Shown piece after piece: positions 1 through 11,171 of a stretch of 32,819 nt of DNA. The stretch comes from Mikrocytos mackini (lineage: Eukaryota; Endomyxa; Ascetosporea; Mikrocytida; Mikrocytiidae). Every line of letters begins with the position of its first letter. Within the stretch, counting starts at the first letter, position 1. The notes below the pieces were generated by a model. That model was not told the origin of the DNA. It was given only the letters and a program-made list of their open reading frames with translations, and did not search any database. Location: contig JASNJN010000795.1 in NCBI GenBank assembly GCA_030180075.1, positions 1-32,819 of the forward strand, given 5' to 3'. The translations under genes were made by a program, and so were the position numbers.

Positions 1-1378
1 ACACTAACCCTTAGTTGCTTGCCTATGTTGATGATGGTTAACCCCGAGTTACATATCTTCCTAACTCTTCTGTATGCTTCTCTTTGTAAATCATCTTTCG
101 TTGTGTTTGTGTTGACCCAGACCTGTTTGAAACCCAGGTATTTGTATTGGGTTTTACACTCGCTTGTCATTAGTGGAAATCTCTTTAACACTTGTGTGAA
201 TGCAAGCCTCTCCCTNGGTCTGTCTGTCAAAACTGCACTCTTCTGTTTGTTTATTTTCAATCCTAGTAGTTCTCCTAGTCTGGCGATCTTACTGACCTCC
301 TTTTCCAGCGAACTGATTGAAGCTCTAAATACTTTGATATCGTCCATATAGCATATTTTCGCACTCCACCTTAGGTTGTTGGATGGTGCGGGACCTCCAT
401 TGACCTTGGGTTTGAGTAGTGAAAGTGCTAAACAGAATAACGTCGGGGACATCTTATCCCCTTGGAATATTCCTTACTCGATATCAATTCGTTTGGTTGA
501 AACACTAATGTTAACCATATATGTATGCCACTGACGCATGCGAGTACGCACTGTATTGAATAGCCGTTGAGTTTTCCTAGTTCCAGTCACGAAGATGTAC
601 CTTAACATAACCTCTAGCGCTTGGTTGCTCACCGAGTCATAGGCTTTCTGAAAGTCTATGTATGCTATGTTTAAGGACTTCCTGAATACCCTTTGAAAAG
701 TCGTTACGATGTTCTCGCTACATACTTGAGCGTCGAGACACCCCCTCCTCTGTGAAGTGTTTGCACATTGGTCCATGTCCCAATTGTGAGCCTCGTACAT
801 GGGCCCTATAATGCGTCCTTCTATCACGGAGGTGAAGATCTTATAAAGGGTATTGAGCATGGTAATGGGGCGGTAGTTTGTCGGGCTCTACTGAATCCTT
901 ATTCTTATGGAAAAGAATTGTTCTGCCCGCAGTGAACCACATTGGTGGTTTCATTTTCCCATTCCATAGCTCATTGTATAGTCTTTTAAGGATTGGGATC
1001 AGGGTGCCTTGCAATTTCTTGACTAAGTACCCATGAACCACGTCTGGTCCCGGGGCTTTCCAGGGACTTAGTCTCCTGATTGCTGATACGATTTCCTTTC
1101 CTTTAAGACATTTATTGTGGACTGTTCCTTCTAGTTTATCAACCCCATTATCACCTAGTGCTTTCCTCATAGCTTCGGAGTCAAAGTCCGATTCCCTCTG
1201 CCAAAGACCTTTCCAAAAGGTGAGGTGTGTCTGGTTTTCGGGAATCTTCACATATTGAAGTGACTGAGCCTTTGCCGGGGGAAATTTGCCGAAACGTTCT
1301 ACGTCATTGTTGAGTTGCTTGTTTCCGATTTTCCACCTGGCTCTGTTTTCTTGTATGGATAAAATATGGTTAATAAGT
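1..1378 (-). pseudogene. Non-LTR retrotransposon reverse transcriptase, 5'-truncated and broken
   Basis: The minus strand encodes a reverse transcriptase that would copy element RNA at a nicked target. Seen in order: a long pre-RT region whose reading frame opens after a stop at about 1379-1381; WKAPGPD; a PDNYRPIT-type motif reached after one frame change; DFQKAYDSVSN (catalytic Asp motif A); FQGDKMSP; and the catalytic YMDD box, read on the minus strand near 335-350. The frame continues off the window at base 1. Two lesions are visible: one extra base in the T run at 877-879 (A run on the coding strand), and a TAA at 474-476 just before FQGDKMSP. The WKAPGPD and FQGDKMSP motifs suggest a site-specific LINE clade such as R4/Dong, but this is inference. 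No N-terminal zinc finger is present, consistent with the 5' truncation usual for LINEs. The downstream endonuclease, if any, lies outside the window. One N is at 216. Confidence 0.88.
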
Positions 1379-1381
1379 TAC

Positions 1382-1681
1382 ATATAAACCATGCAATGTT
1401 ATTTTTCTTTAGACTGCAATATACAAAATTGTAGTTAAACACTCGTATTTATATTTAGTTTTAATATATACACAACATTAATGTAAATAAACCAGAATTA
1501 CAACAGATCTTTTGATGATTTTATTGAACGAACTCATTATGTTAATGAATATTTCCGCAATTTTATATTATATTGTAATTACCAAACTTTTCTTTTGATA
1601 CAAACGGTTAATAATAAATTACAAACATATAATTTACTCTGTGTCCAGTTTAATGTATAAAATATTTTTCCACAACAGGCC
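1382..1681. other. AT-rich spacer, no gene seen
   Basis: AT-rich sequence between the truncated LINE and the 44-bp tandem repeat. I see no open frame or repeat of note. Confidence 0.6.
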
Positions 1682-1804
1682 GTGTACTGTAAAAAGTACA
1701 CAAAACAGATAACNTGATTTTTTGTGTGTACTATANAAAGTACACAGAACAGATAACCTGATTATATGCGTGTACTGTAAAAAGTACACGAAACAGATAA
1801 CCTG
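1682..1804. repeat. 44-bp tandem repeat with a hairpin in each unit
   Basis: Nearly three units start at 1682, 1726 and 1770, exactly 44 bases apart. Each opens with GTGTACTGTAAAAAGTACAC or a close variant, whose 7-base arms GTGTACT and AGTACAC form a hairpin around a short loop. Each continues with (A/G)AACAGATAACCTG. Two N calls (1714 and 1736) fall inside. It could be a protein-binding array, part of a transposon's subterminal region, or a small satellite. The function is unknown. Confidence 0.85.
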
Positions 1805-1840
1805 TTAATGATACTATTCAATAAATACTGTTCGTATTAG

Positions 1841-1868
1841 GCGCAAACATGTTAAATAATGTTCGCGC
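1841..1868. repeat. Short inverted repeat
   Basis: GCGCAAACAT and ATGTTCGCGC are 10-base arms with one mismatch around an 8-base loop, just after the 44-bp repeat. Possibly the end of a small element or a hairpin in RNA. Confidence 0.55.
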
Positions 1869-2980
1869 TTGCTATGATTATTTGTCTATGATAATCATGA
1901 TCATCAAATATATACGTTGTCGTTTGTTAAATTCTAAGTTTATCTGCTAAATCATATCAACATTGAAATCCATATACTTACTAATACTAAATACTTTCAC
2001 TGTATGGGCGTATATAATATTTTTATATATTAATGCCCGGATTACGCTTTACCTCATATTTTTCAGTTTCCCGCAATGTCTTATTGGCCAATAATACAAC
2101 AGCTTGGGTGGTTTAATTATAGAACATGTGATTTTCCTGTAAAACAGTAGAATATCGTTAAATAACTCTTTATAATTCACAAGCCATAATTTAATTATTT
2201 GTATTGCGAACCTTACCATTTTACAAAAAATATGTATCATCGAGGTGATATGTGTTAAAAACACCGTCTTTGTGATCAATTTACTGTATTTCCTTCGAAG
2301 AATATCATAAAAACAAATAAAACTTTTCTTGTGATGGTGTGAGGAATTTTTGACACCTTCATAAAATTGGGAGCAAAATGGAGTATTTGGAACAAAATGG
2401 CCGTGCATTTATTTATTAATATACGTGGTAAATATTTACTAATTTAAAAGAAGCATTTATAGACACCTTAGAAATAAGTATTTGAGTGCCGTTGCTTGTT
2501 TTTCATTTTTGTTTTTTGTAAACTTTTAATTTATTCAAAACAGTGAAGTTATATTTAATATATAATATAAAACGTCTTTTACATTTATTAAATTAAATAA
2601 TTATGTATTAAAGTCGTATGATAAGATATCATATGTATAATCAATGTTAAAGCCCGCAGAGGGGGTCAAATTTTTCAAACCTTCGAATACCTGTTGTGTA
2701 TAATATTGTTATAAAAGTACGTAAATAATTAAATGTGTTTAAGTTTTTAAAAACTGTGGAAACCCTAAATATTAAAATGGTATATAAATTGTTAAAATAC
2801 CATATAGGTATCTCGCCGAAGTCAAAGAGTTAATCATTACAAACTTTCAAACATAGTTTATCAATTTATATATGGAATATTTTAAAACCTTTGAATGTAG
2901 CATTTATTACACGTTTCGCATGATTTTGTTTCTATAAATAACTTTATATGTACATACTAGGAACGGAAAATAATTTAAAT
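1869..2980. other. AT-rich region, no gene recognised
   Basis: Contains one minus-strand open frame of 119 codons (2049-2408) rich in Lys, Ile, Phe and His. It matches no family I know and lacks the composition of the clear genes. I see no element ends or motifs in the rest. Confidence 0.5.
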
Positions 2981-3862
2981 CAGAGTTGAGAATTTCTGAC
3001 CCGACCGTCCGAACCTGACCCATACGAGTCGGGTTCGGGCGGAAGAAGGCCAAAACGCTAAAAACTCTCACATGGATGCACTTTTAAAAATATGCACCAT
3101 TTCACTAATTTACACTAGATATTAATAATTTGATTTATTAAATAGTTAATTTGCTCTAATATTAGATGCTTAGATGAAAACAAATTAAAACAAAACATTT
3201 CAAGCTTTGATTCGTTATTATTGGATATCATTAAATTTTTAAATTGTTGAAATTAATTTTTTAGTAGAAAAATGCTTACAGATTTCCCGCTCGACCCGAA
3301 GGCGGGGTGGTTCGGACCGGGTTCTAGAGGCTGACTTATAACTGGCCACATTTTTACCAAAACAGCCACAAAAATTCGAACTGGCCACATTTGGATTTCG
3401 TTGTTTGGTGGCTATTATGGTAAATCGGTAATATTAGTACTTTTTATTAACGCTTAGTTAGTTTTATACAATAAAGAATGTTCTAAACCATTTAAAATTT
3501 TTTAAAAATTAGTTCAAATATGTTCGGCATTTTTTCTTCCAACTGGCCACAAATCTTCCAAATAGCCACAAAAATTCGAACTGGCCACGTTTTTGTCGCA
3601 ACAAGATATACTCTTAAATAGCGGTGAAAATCGCACCTCTTATTTTAATTTGATAATTTCAATCGTTTTTTCAGTATTAGAAATTATATTATTGGCGTAT
3701 GCTCGAGTTTTTAGAAATTGAGTGCCCATAAATGTGGCTATTTGGAAGAAATGTGGCCAGTTCGAATTTTTGTGGCTATTTGGAAGAATCGTGGCCAGTT
3801 GGTAGAAATGTGGCCAGTTCGAATTAAACTGGTTCTAGATTTGAGCAAAATTCTAAACTCTG
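2981..3862. mobile_element. MITE (hAT-like, GC-rich ends), interrupted copy 1
   Basis: The left end CAGAGTTGAGAATTT and the right end, which reads CAGAGTTTAGAATTT on the other strand, are terminal inverted repeats. Flanks ATTTAAAT and CTTTACAT agree at 6 of 8 bases, a worn 8-bp target duplication. Just inside each end are GC-rich blocks of CCCGACC and GTCGGGTTCGGGCGG type, unlike the AT-rich surroundings. A second element (3328-3830) and its duplicated GGTTCTAG sit inside. Removing them leaves about 371 bp, matching copy 2 at 12233 (about 373 bp). There is no coding capacity. CAG-starting ends and 8-bp duplications point to mobilisation by a hAT transposase. Confidence 0.85.
3328..3830. mobile_element. 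Nested palindromic element built of AACTGGCCACA repeats
   Basis: Inserted in the MITE at 2981-3862, with the exact 8-bp duplication GGTTCTAG at 3320-3327 and 3831-3838. About 500 bp. AACTGGCCAC occurs four times in the left half (near 3340, 3380, 3540 and 3580) and its complement GTGGCCAGTT three times in the right half (near 3750, 3790 and 3810). Interleaved AGCCACAAAA and its complement occur too. The element is therefore a loose palindrome with multiple subterminal motif copies, typical of arrays bound by a transposase. No open frame. The outermost bases match only weakly (AG...), so the TIR is best defined by the GGCCAC motif. Confidence 0.85.
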
Positions 3863-4032
3863 CTTTACATTTATTAAATTCGATGTAGAAACTAATAGGA
3901 AACTTATCATAAAAGCCTTAACTAAATCGCCAAAATCTAAAGCCTTTTATTTAAACCGAAATTCATCTATACACAAGCCTGTTTTACAATACAGAATTTA
4001 AAATTTCCAATTTTACATACAATACACATAAA

Positions 4033-4119
4033 TAGAGTTAGCAATTTTTTCGTACCACAAATTTCTCGAGAATCAAGAAACGGATTTTAGGCCTTAATTC
4101 CCGGGAATTGGGAACTCTG
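4033..4119. mobile_element. Very short MITE-like element
   Basis: Left end TAGAGTTAGCAATTT; right end reads CAGAGTTCCCAATTCCC on the other strand. Flanks CACATAAA (4025-4032) and CTCATAAA (4120-4127) match at 7 of 8 bases, as expected for a hAT-type duplication. At 87 bp it is at the lower size limit for such elements. The ends resemble the CAGAGTT family at 2981 and 12233. Confidence 0.6.
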
Positions 4120-4210
4120 CTCATAAAATAATTATTAAACTCACAGATGTGCTACTTGATATTTAATACCATTATAATTAATATTAAAAAAATTTCCAAT
4201 TCCCTAAAAT

Positions 4211-4590
4211 TAGACATTCAAAGTCTTGATTTTGATCGAGATGCTTATCGAAACGAGGTAATTTTCGATATTTAATATAACGGGAACTTATGTTGAAATA
4301 GTCCTTTAAATAAAACATATTCCATTTGGTGGAATAGTAAAACGTTCAAACAACATCTACTATACATTCGGAAACAAGCTTTCACATTCATTGTCTATAA
4401 TTTGACAAATTTATAGAAATTTGGTAGTATTTTTGAAAATGTTTGTGAATCTGGAAATTACGAAATTCCAACGAAATGTGCTGAAAACAACACAGAAATC
4501 ACGGAAAATATTTGAAAATCGATATATCATATCGATTATACATTTCGAGATATCGATTCATTCTATTTTCGATAAAATTTTGAATGTCTA
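4211..4590. mobile_element. MITE of the TAGACATTCA family, copy A
   Basis: Begins TAGACATTCAAAG and ends TTTTGAATGTCTA, an inverted repeat. It is collinear over its length with the insert at 12580-12990, including a shared CGATATAT(C/A)ATATCGATTA palindrome near 4520. No matching target duplication is visible here, so this copy is older or rearranged. The small open frame across its right end is not a gene. Confidence 0.8.
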
Positions 4591-4968
4591 TTGGAAACTA
4601 TATTTTGAATTAAAATAAAAATTTTATAAAATAGTATTTCGAATGTATTTTGTATGTTAAGTTCACCATTTTAAGCACAAAACCTTCCTAAAATATTTAA
4701 AAATGTGGAATATAAAAAGTGAAAACTAATTCTAATTAAATTATAATGTCGCAACATGGCGTATATAACGGAAATATTGTAACTAAAATTCTTTTGCAAA
4801 CTCTAATAATATACTTTTATTTTATTTTAAGATGTATATTGATATATGTTCTTTCATTAATATTAAAGCTAATCATGATATTTTTATATCATATTTATAA
4901 TATACAACATAAAAATACTTAGATAATAATCAAACGGAATTTTATATATGAAAATAACATTCCATTAA
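4591..4968. other. AT-rich spacer, no gene seen
   Basis: Lies between a MITE and the piggyBac stop codon. It probably contains the 3' end of the piggyBac element, but I could not find a convincing TTAA-flanked terminal repeat. Confidence 0.4.
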
Positions 4969-6686
4969 TTAATTATTTTCCCATTGCCAGTACCCTTCGT
5001 TATATTCATCGCTTTCATCCATTTTCCCCGCCGCACTATTCTTTTTAAAACTTTTATGTCTCTCTACAAAACAGGATAAACATTGAAATTCATCCATGTT
5101 ACAAGCAGGACAATATGTCGTAATCTTATTATTAGCTTTTCTTTTAAGTGATTCGTTATATCCACTGAACACATATTTGTTATAACAAAACTTGCATCTT
5201 TTTCTGTTCTCGCTATTCTTTAAAAGTTTATGTTCATTAATCTTTGCCAAAGAACTATCACTTCCATACTCCTCAAAGATATCTTTGACAAGCGACTCTG
5301 TGAAACAACGCAAAGTTATCTACTTCTGTTTCCTCGCTTTATTAGAAATGCATTCGCTACGACCGTGTTTAACAATATGTTAATCGCAACCTTCCTATCC
5401 CACTTATTCCCCTTCCTCGTAGCATCATAATACGATGCAAGCTGGTCAGAAACATCGACACCGAACTTTGTGTTATTGTACTCAACTACCATTCTTGGTT
5501 TATGGCGTGTTTCTTCTCCCACAAAACGTGGCTCTAACTGTACCATACTTGAGTCAAAACATGTACTAAGCATGACAACGTCCCTTTTGCCTTTCCATTT
5601 CATTATTCTAACGAAATCAGAACTTATTAGACTTATTACTTGCCCACGTCGTAGCTTTTTGTTCTTGAACTCGTCTGGTAAGAACTTCTTATTAGACCGT
5701 ACTGTCCCAAGAAGATTGGTTTGGCGTTCTATGCAATAATTAGCAAGTTCCAGACTTGTGTAGAAATTGTCGGTCACCAACATATGTCCACGACCAAAGT
5801 AGTCAGTAATTAAAGATTTTACTATAGAGAAGGGAGTTGTAGATATATCTATTCTGGCAGGCTCTTTCCCTGTGTATATCTTCATCGAAAAGACAAACCC
5901 CGAAGTATCTGTTAGTTTGAATATCTTAACGCCATATTTACTGGCTTTTCCGGGGATGTATTGTCTGAAAGCAAGTCTTCCTTTCCATGCAACTAGACTT
6001 TCATCAATTACCAGCGTTTTCCGAGCTTCCCATGTATTTTTAAACCCATTATTCAATATTTTGACCAAATATTCAAGATTTTTTAACTTATAATTAGACA
6101 CTAAATGATCAGAATCATTAAAGTGCAAATTACGCCAAATATTCTCAAATTTATTTCTGGCCATTATTTTCTGCATAAGAGAATTCTCGTACAGGGGATT
6201 TCTGCTCCAGTAGTCCTTAATCGAAGGCAGCTTAACTATGCCCATATAAAGCTTCACACCAAGGAATAGCCAAATATCCTTCGTTGTAATTGGCTGCCAT
6301 TGAGATACAACTTCATCTAAGTCACCTGAAGGGGAGCTAAGTAAATGTCTTTCTGCATATGCATTAGTGGAAACTACGGCTGCTTCAATCAATTCGTCAG
6401 TCACAAAATGCTTGTAAACACTAAGCGAATTTAAAGAAGCATCTAAAGAAGTGTCCGGAATAAGTGGAGAGAATTCAAACACATTCCCTACATCTAGGTT
6501 ATCATCACGGATAAAGTGTGCGTTGCTTAACTCATTAGAATCGTCGTCGATCAATAAGCCATTGTTCATCATAGTTATGCTATCCATCTCGTTAGATGAA
6601 CTTTCTGATGGAGAGGAACCAGGTATGTAATCAGGATCGCTTGATATATGGGATTCAGACAATGAAGTTATTGAGTTGGGATTCAT
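4969..6686 (-). pseudogene. PiggyBac transposase, split by one frameshift
   Basis: Cut-and-paste transposase acting at TTAA sites. The first part (5316-6686, 456 residues) has an acidic Ser/Asp/Asn-rich N-terminus (about 1-85) and then the DDE_Tnp_1_7 core. Catalytic aspartates are visible as D228 in VIDES, D306 in TDNFYTS and D411 in GVDVSDQ, with D414 three residues on. Spacings resemble those of piggyBac itself. The second part (4969-5313) holds the C-terminal Cys-rich domain (CKFC, CPAC, CLSC and H). The parts are joined by a one-base loss near 5317-5321, which creates a TAA; together they give about 570 residues, the usual length. The start ATG at 6686 is the first in frame. All catalytic residues survive, so the lesion is recent or a sequencing error. 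Confidence 0.93.
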
Positions 6687-9555
6687 CTTGTATTATAAAA
6701 TTTAGTAATATATGAAGTGAAAAGAAGTTTAGAGACAACTTTTACTTAATAACTAGTTATCATAGATCGTTTCGGAACATTTGTACTATCATTTCCCAAA
6801 TGTTTTTTTATGTATGATTCAAGTATCAAATAGAAAAAGATGAATGTACAAACATATTTAGAATATTAATTAATTGATTATGCTAGCATTTGTTATTTTG
6901 AGATCGAATTATTTTATTAATTCCATGTTATAAATCCTATATAAATTATCTCGTATTATATCTTCATAATTATAACAGATTCAAACCACCAGATAGCTTT
7001 TCCAATGACATATCTTATCACATAACCTTTGACAAACTCTATAAATTCACCTCAAGATTTTCATAATTATATTCCAAATCCTAAATATCACTCATTATCG
7101 CTTCATTTATTCCATATAATTTTCGGTTCTAGTTTGATTTACTATTCATTCTATTGTCAGCTATTTTTATCATAAAATATAGTAGGGTTCTATTTTAAAC
7201 AAAGATGTAAGACGTTGTTGTTATTGTCCCTGTTAAATGATTTCATCTTGTATTAGTAACCATTTAATTCTTTCTCTCGCATGATCTTGCATTTTATCAT
7301 TTCAAATTTTCCGAATACGACGACAAATTTTAAACCCAGAAATAGACTCTACTTCTTCTTCTTAGTTGAACGTTCAACACCAGTCGACTAAATGTTGGTC
7401 TGTCGAAATGTTATCTAAATTCTTGGAATCATGTAAAGAAATTGTAATTCGTCCTAGAAATAATATATACCTCCCTATTAATTCTGTCAGTTCTGTCAGT
7501 TCGTGGCTAGTCATATAATTGCTTTTTTATTTCTAAAAGTAAATTTTAAAGTTTAGAAATTGAAAAGAACTTGAGGCGCTACTAGATCTTCCAACAGGGC
7601 CAATATTAATGAATTCTAATCTTTCACGTCCTTATTATGGACGACTGGTTATATATAGAATATAATCTTGTTATATCAATACTTCGTTTGATGTACTGCA
7701 CAAAGAACTAACTAACAAGCAACAATTACAATATCACTTAAGATAGTCCATATAATGCTTATGTACTAATCAAACAATGAAACATAGCTTGAAAATGCAC
7801 GAAAAAGACTTTACAGCATTGTTTCTAGATTAAATTGTAGAACACGTTACCTGAAGAAACAATGAACAGCTTTAATATATATAAATCTATGAACGAGCAA
7901 TCATATAATAACTTAGTCGAGAAAGCTGCTAATAAAGGTAAATTCAAACGATATAAATAATTAAAATTATTAATGTTGAATAATGTTTTAGATAAACTGC
8001 AATAATCCAAATTTAAATGTACTCGTTGGTTATTATTTTTATATTCAAAAATTTAGAAATGGGGTAACAAACAAGAAAATAACCCCAATACAATAGTAAT
8101 TTATTACAGAATATTTTTATGATTAAATATATAACTACAATTGAGACATCATTCATGTAAGGTTTTATCCTGTTATCCGTTGCCTAAATATTAGGTTACA
8201 CTTCAAAGTCTTATGGATTCATTAAAACATATCTTCTTTGTCTTGTTTTATGTTCATCACCAATGAATATATCTTTGTTAATTCACTTATAGAAACAAAC
8301 TCTCTGTTAAAGCTTTAAATGTCTTCTATATCGTTTATTACCAAACCTGGTTTATTCTGTATATTAAATCTAGCATCTTAAATTGGAAAGACTTAAACAT
8401 GTTATCTATAGTTCTTGTTTTTCTTTGTTTGAAGATATGGATACATATACTATGTCACAGATGTGTTAAAGACGTTGAAAAGAGACACTTCATTATACCA
8501 GCTTGTATTTCAGTCATTCTATAGAAAGGATGTCTTTCTTTGGTCCAGAACAAAAGTACCTGTATTACAAACTTCTCACTATTCAATCAGGCAAGTTAAC
8601 GATATAATTAAGTTGATATATATGCGTCTTAGTCTCTTATCGCTATACCATAGTTTTCCTGGGCTGTCAATGCCATGTGGTCGGAGAAATTCTAAAAGTC
8701 TGAAAATTAAAAAATCTAATAATTTGTAATTATATTTATCCCAACGAAATACAAGTGTATGTCAGCTATCCTGTTCATAATATGGCCTGCTCAAACCTGC
8801 TTAGAGCTGATCTAGAACATTGGTTTTAAAGTGTACATAAAAGATTTATAGGAATAGATAGAGCTATTCGTCTTGTAATTATATACCTAATCTTGTTATG
8901 ATTTTATTTATCATATAATCTATTATCGAATATGTTCTCAAAATAAATATTTTTATAGGTGACATTTTTTAACTCAAACATAAAAAAATTTCACAGGTTG
9001 ACTAATATGAAAATTCCAAATAATCAATATAGTATATATATTCTATATATAAGTGTCCAGACTTGTTAATACATTCTAATAACTTCTTGATTTTTATAGT
9101 CCTGAAAGTGTTAAATATCCTAGAACCGTTTTTTATCTGCGTTAGAAGTTGGCGAACCTTTATTGTTAATTGTTTGATGGAAGAAGTAAGTTCAGCCCCG
9201 AACAATATGTATACGAGCGTGTAAGAGCAACACAATGTTTTTCAAATTCTAATTTTGAAAATGAAACATGAATTAACAGCACTATATGGACCCTATAACA
9301 TCCCGAATTCCTCGACTATGAACTAATTCGTTCAATTCCCTTACATTTCAATTTACACAGGATTTCATCAACATAATTTCAAATTTAAATTCGAACCTCA
9401 ATATTATTTTCTCACATGTCTACAATCATTCAAAGCCACAACCACATTCTTACGACCTTCAAAACATTCTTATACACACCATTACTTTTCATTTACAACT
9501 CCTAGAAACATACAAATAAATCACTATTCATAATAAATTCAAACAAATTTCATAA
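6687..9555. other. Long non-coding or decayed stretch
   Basis: No recognisable gene in about 2.9 kb. A minus-strand frame open from about 8760 to 8588 has protein-like composition (it includes FRLLEFLRPHG). A 77-codon minus frame at 9002-9235 contains YTLVY and vaguely resembles the C-terminal part of a Ty3-type integrase. Both could be scraps of dead genes. A small direct duplication TTCTGTCAG lies near 7484-7502. Confidence 0.4.
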
Positions 9556-10851
9556 ATGGCTTTATTAGACGCAGCGGAAAAGATTAAAGATACCAAACTA
9601 CACATTAAACATTCAAAGGATAACAATAAGATTAGTACTAAGCGTTTAGGCATTTATTCCATTTTAATTGTCATTCTATTCATAGCAATTGTTTTGATTT
9701 TCTATCCAAAATCAACAAACAAAAAAGGAAGTGTTACAAACGGAAAAATAGAAAATAACAGCAATAAGCCCTCATCTAAATCAACAACTAAAACAACACG
9801 CAGAGTTAGTGTCAATAAGGAACCCAACAATAATAATCCCAATAAAATCACTCTTACACCCGCTCCTTCTCCAAAAACAAAACCAAGAGTACAAAACAAT
9901 GTTATAGAAATAAATCAGACATCGTTCACCGACATGGTAAATACATTTTCATCTCAAATAAAAGAATTATTCAATAAGACTTACAGCGAAGAAAATTATA
10001 AAGATCCTTTGACATTTAACCATACATTAGAAGACATAACAGTACAAACTTATCCAGAACTAAAATTGTTTATTTCCGATATATTGCTTGAAACAGCGGA
10101 TGCAGAGGAAATCATTATAAACGAGAATTTAGAAGAAAATATAATGTCTTCTTATTACAGAATTATGTTCAAATACTTCAAAATTATCCACCGCACTTAT
10201 TCATTTTACATGTCAGATGAGTTTAAGACAGTTATGGACAAAAGTAGCTCTGACCTTGAAAAATCAGACGATGCCAAATTTATGTTTCAACAATTACTCC
10301 TAAGACGAGAATTCGATGTTATAATGCAAGTACACTCAAAGTTCGATCCTGAACTTAAGAAATTGATCATTGAAAACAAACTTACAACGGAAAAGGAATT
10401 AATTGGTAAAAAGATTATCGAAATGTTTGATATACTAAAAACTACTTTGTTTGTGGGAAAAGTCAAAACATTTAATTTTGGAGATAAATTGAATGACATA
10501 GAAATAAAACATTTACTTACAAAATTGGACGGTGGTAAAAAGTTTGTTATATTGAACTTTTACTTGGTTTATCTGAATATATTTGAAGTGGGCGGTGATT
10601 ATTCAGTGCAAAGTATAAACAAACATTTTGAAAAGATTGTTGCACAAATACAAAGCAAAAATACAAACCCTGAAATGGGAAATGACGAATTAAATTGGAA
10701 GAAAAACACTTTAGATAAGTGCAGGAGTGTGTTACAAGGTGTGGTTATAGCGGACGTTAACACATTTGAGGAGTTTATTGAAGTATTTGACGGAAAGAAT
10801 GAATCATGCTTGGCTGAAATAAATAAATTGATAAAAATGTTTTCATTTTAA
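9556..10851 (+). CDS. Hypothetical single-pass membrane protein, 431 residues
   Basis: The only full-length, unbroken, non-transposon gene in the window; I do not recognise its family. Seen: a basic N-terminus (1-30), one hydrophobic segment at about 31-50 (SILIVILFIAIVLIF) flanked by Lys/Arg, a low-complexity linker rich in Lys, Asn, Ser, Thr and Pro (about 52-115), and a mostly helical, acidic C-terminal domain (about 120-431). With positive charges before the membrane segment, a type II topology with the large domain in a lumen or outside is likely; this is inference. The ATG at 9556 is the first in a frame preceded by AT-rich sequence, and translation ends with TAA at 10849-10851. AATAAA near 11013 is a possible polyadenylation signal. 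Such anchored lineage-specific proteins are common in microsporidia, but function cannot be assigned. Confidence 0.85.
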   Translation: MALLDAAEKIKDTKLHIKHSKDNNKISTKRLGIYSILIVILFIAIVLIFYPKSTNKKGSVTNGKIENNSNKPSSKSTTKTTRRVSVNKEPNNNNPNKITLTPAPSPKTKPRVQNNVIEINQTSFTDMVNTFSSQIKELFNKTYSEENYKDPLTFNHTLEDITVQTYPELKLFISDILLETADAEEIIINENLEENIMSSYYRIMFKYFKIIHRTYSFYMSDEFKTVMDKSSSDLEKSDDAKFMFQQLLLRREFDVIMQVHSKFDPELKKLIIENKLTTEKELIGKKIIEMFDILKTTLFVGKVKTFNFGDKLNDIEIKHLLTKLDGGKKFVILNFYLVYLNIFEVGGDYSVQSINKHFEKIVAQIQSKNTNPEMGNDELNWKKNTLDKCRSVLQGVVIADVNTFEEFIEVFDGKNESCLAEINKLIKMFSF

Positions 10852-11171
10852 CATTGAAATTGCTAATTATTCGATTTAATTTTGAAAACTATGCGCTTTT
10901 TCAATCTTAAAATATTTTTTGAATGTTATTTGGCTATTAAAAGAATCAAATTTTATATGAAAAATATTATTGTATATAAACAGTGTCATATTTAAAGAGT
11001 TATTTTAGAATACAATAAAAAATTTTATTTGTTAATTTCTCGATATCCACATTTCAATGATTAAATTTGTTTAAATAACAATAAAATTTGGTTCAATTTT
11101 AGTTGTAACAATCAGTTTCCAATTTTTTGTTTTGTTTATTAATCATAATATTTATTTTATTAGAGTTCTTA
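10852..11171. other. Intergenic spacer
   Basis: AT-rich stretch between two convergent genes: the membrane-protein gene (plus) and the 3' end of the ATPase gene (minus). AATAAA near 11013 may serve the upstream gene. Confidence 0.5.

Noticed and set aside
19-351. Plus-strand frame of 110 codons
   Set aside because: It lies opposite the reverse transcriptase, whose YMDD box reads on the minus strand.
1682-1804. CRISPR-like array
   Set aside because: Units are contiguous and the whole 44-bp unit repeats; there are no unique spacers, and the context is eukaryotic.
2049-2408. Minus frame of 119 codons
   Set aside because: No motif, composition close to random AT-rich DNA, no neighbour support.
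4421-4618. Plus frame of 65 codons
   Set aside because: Mostly inside the MITE at 4211-4590; the other copy of the MITE does not preserve it.
9002-9235. Possible Ty3-type integrase tail (YTLVY)
   Set aside because: Too short, no catalytic residues, no adjoining retroelement sequence.
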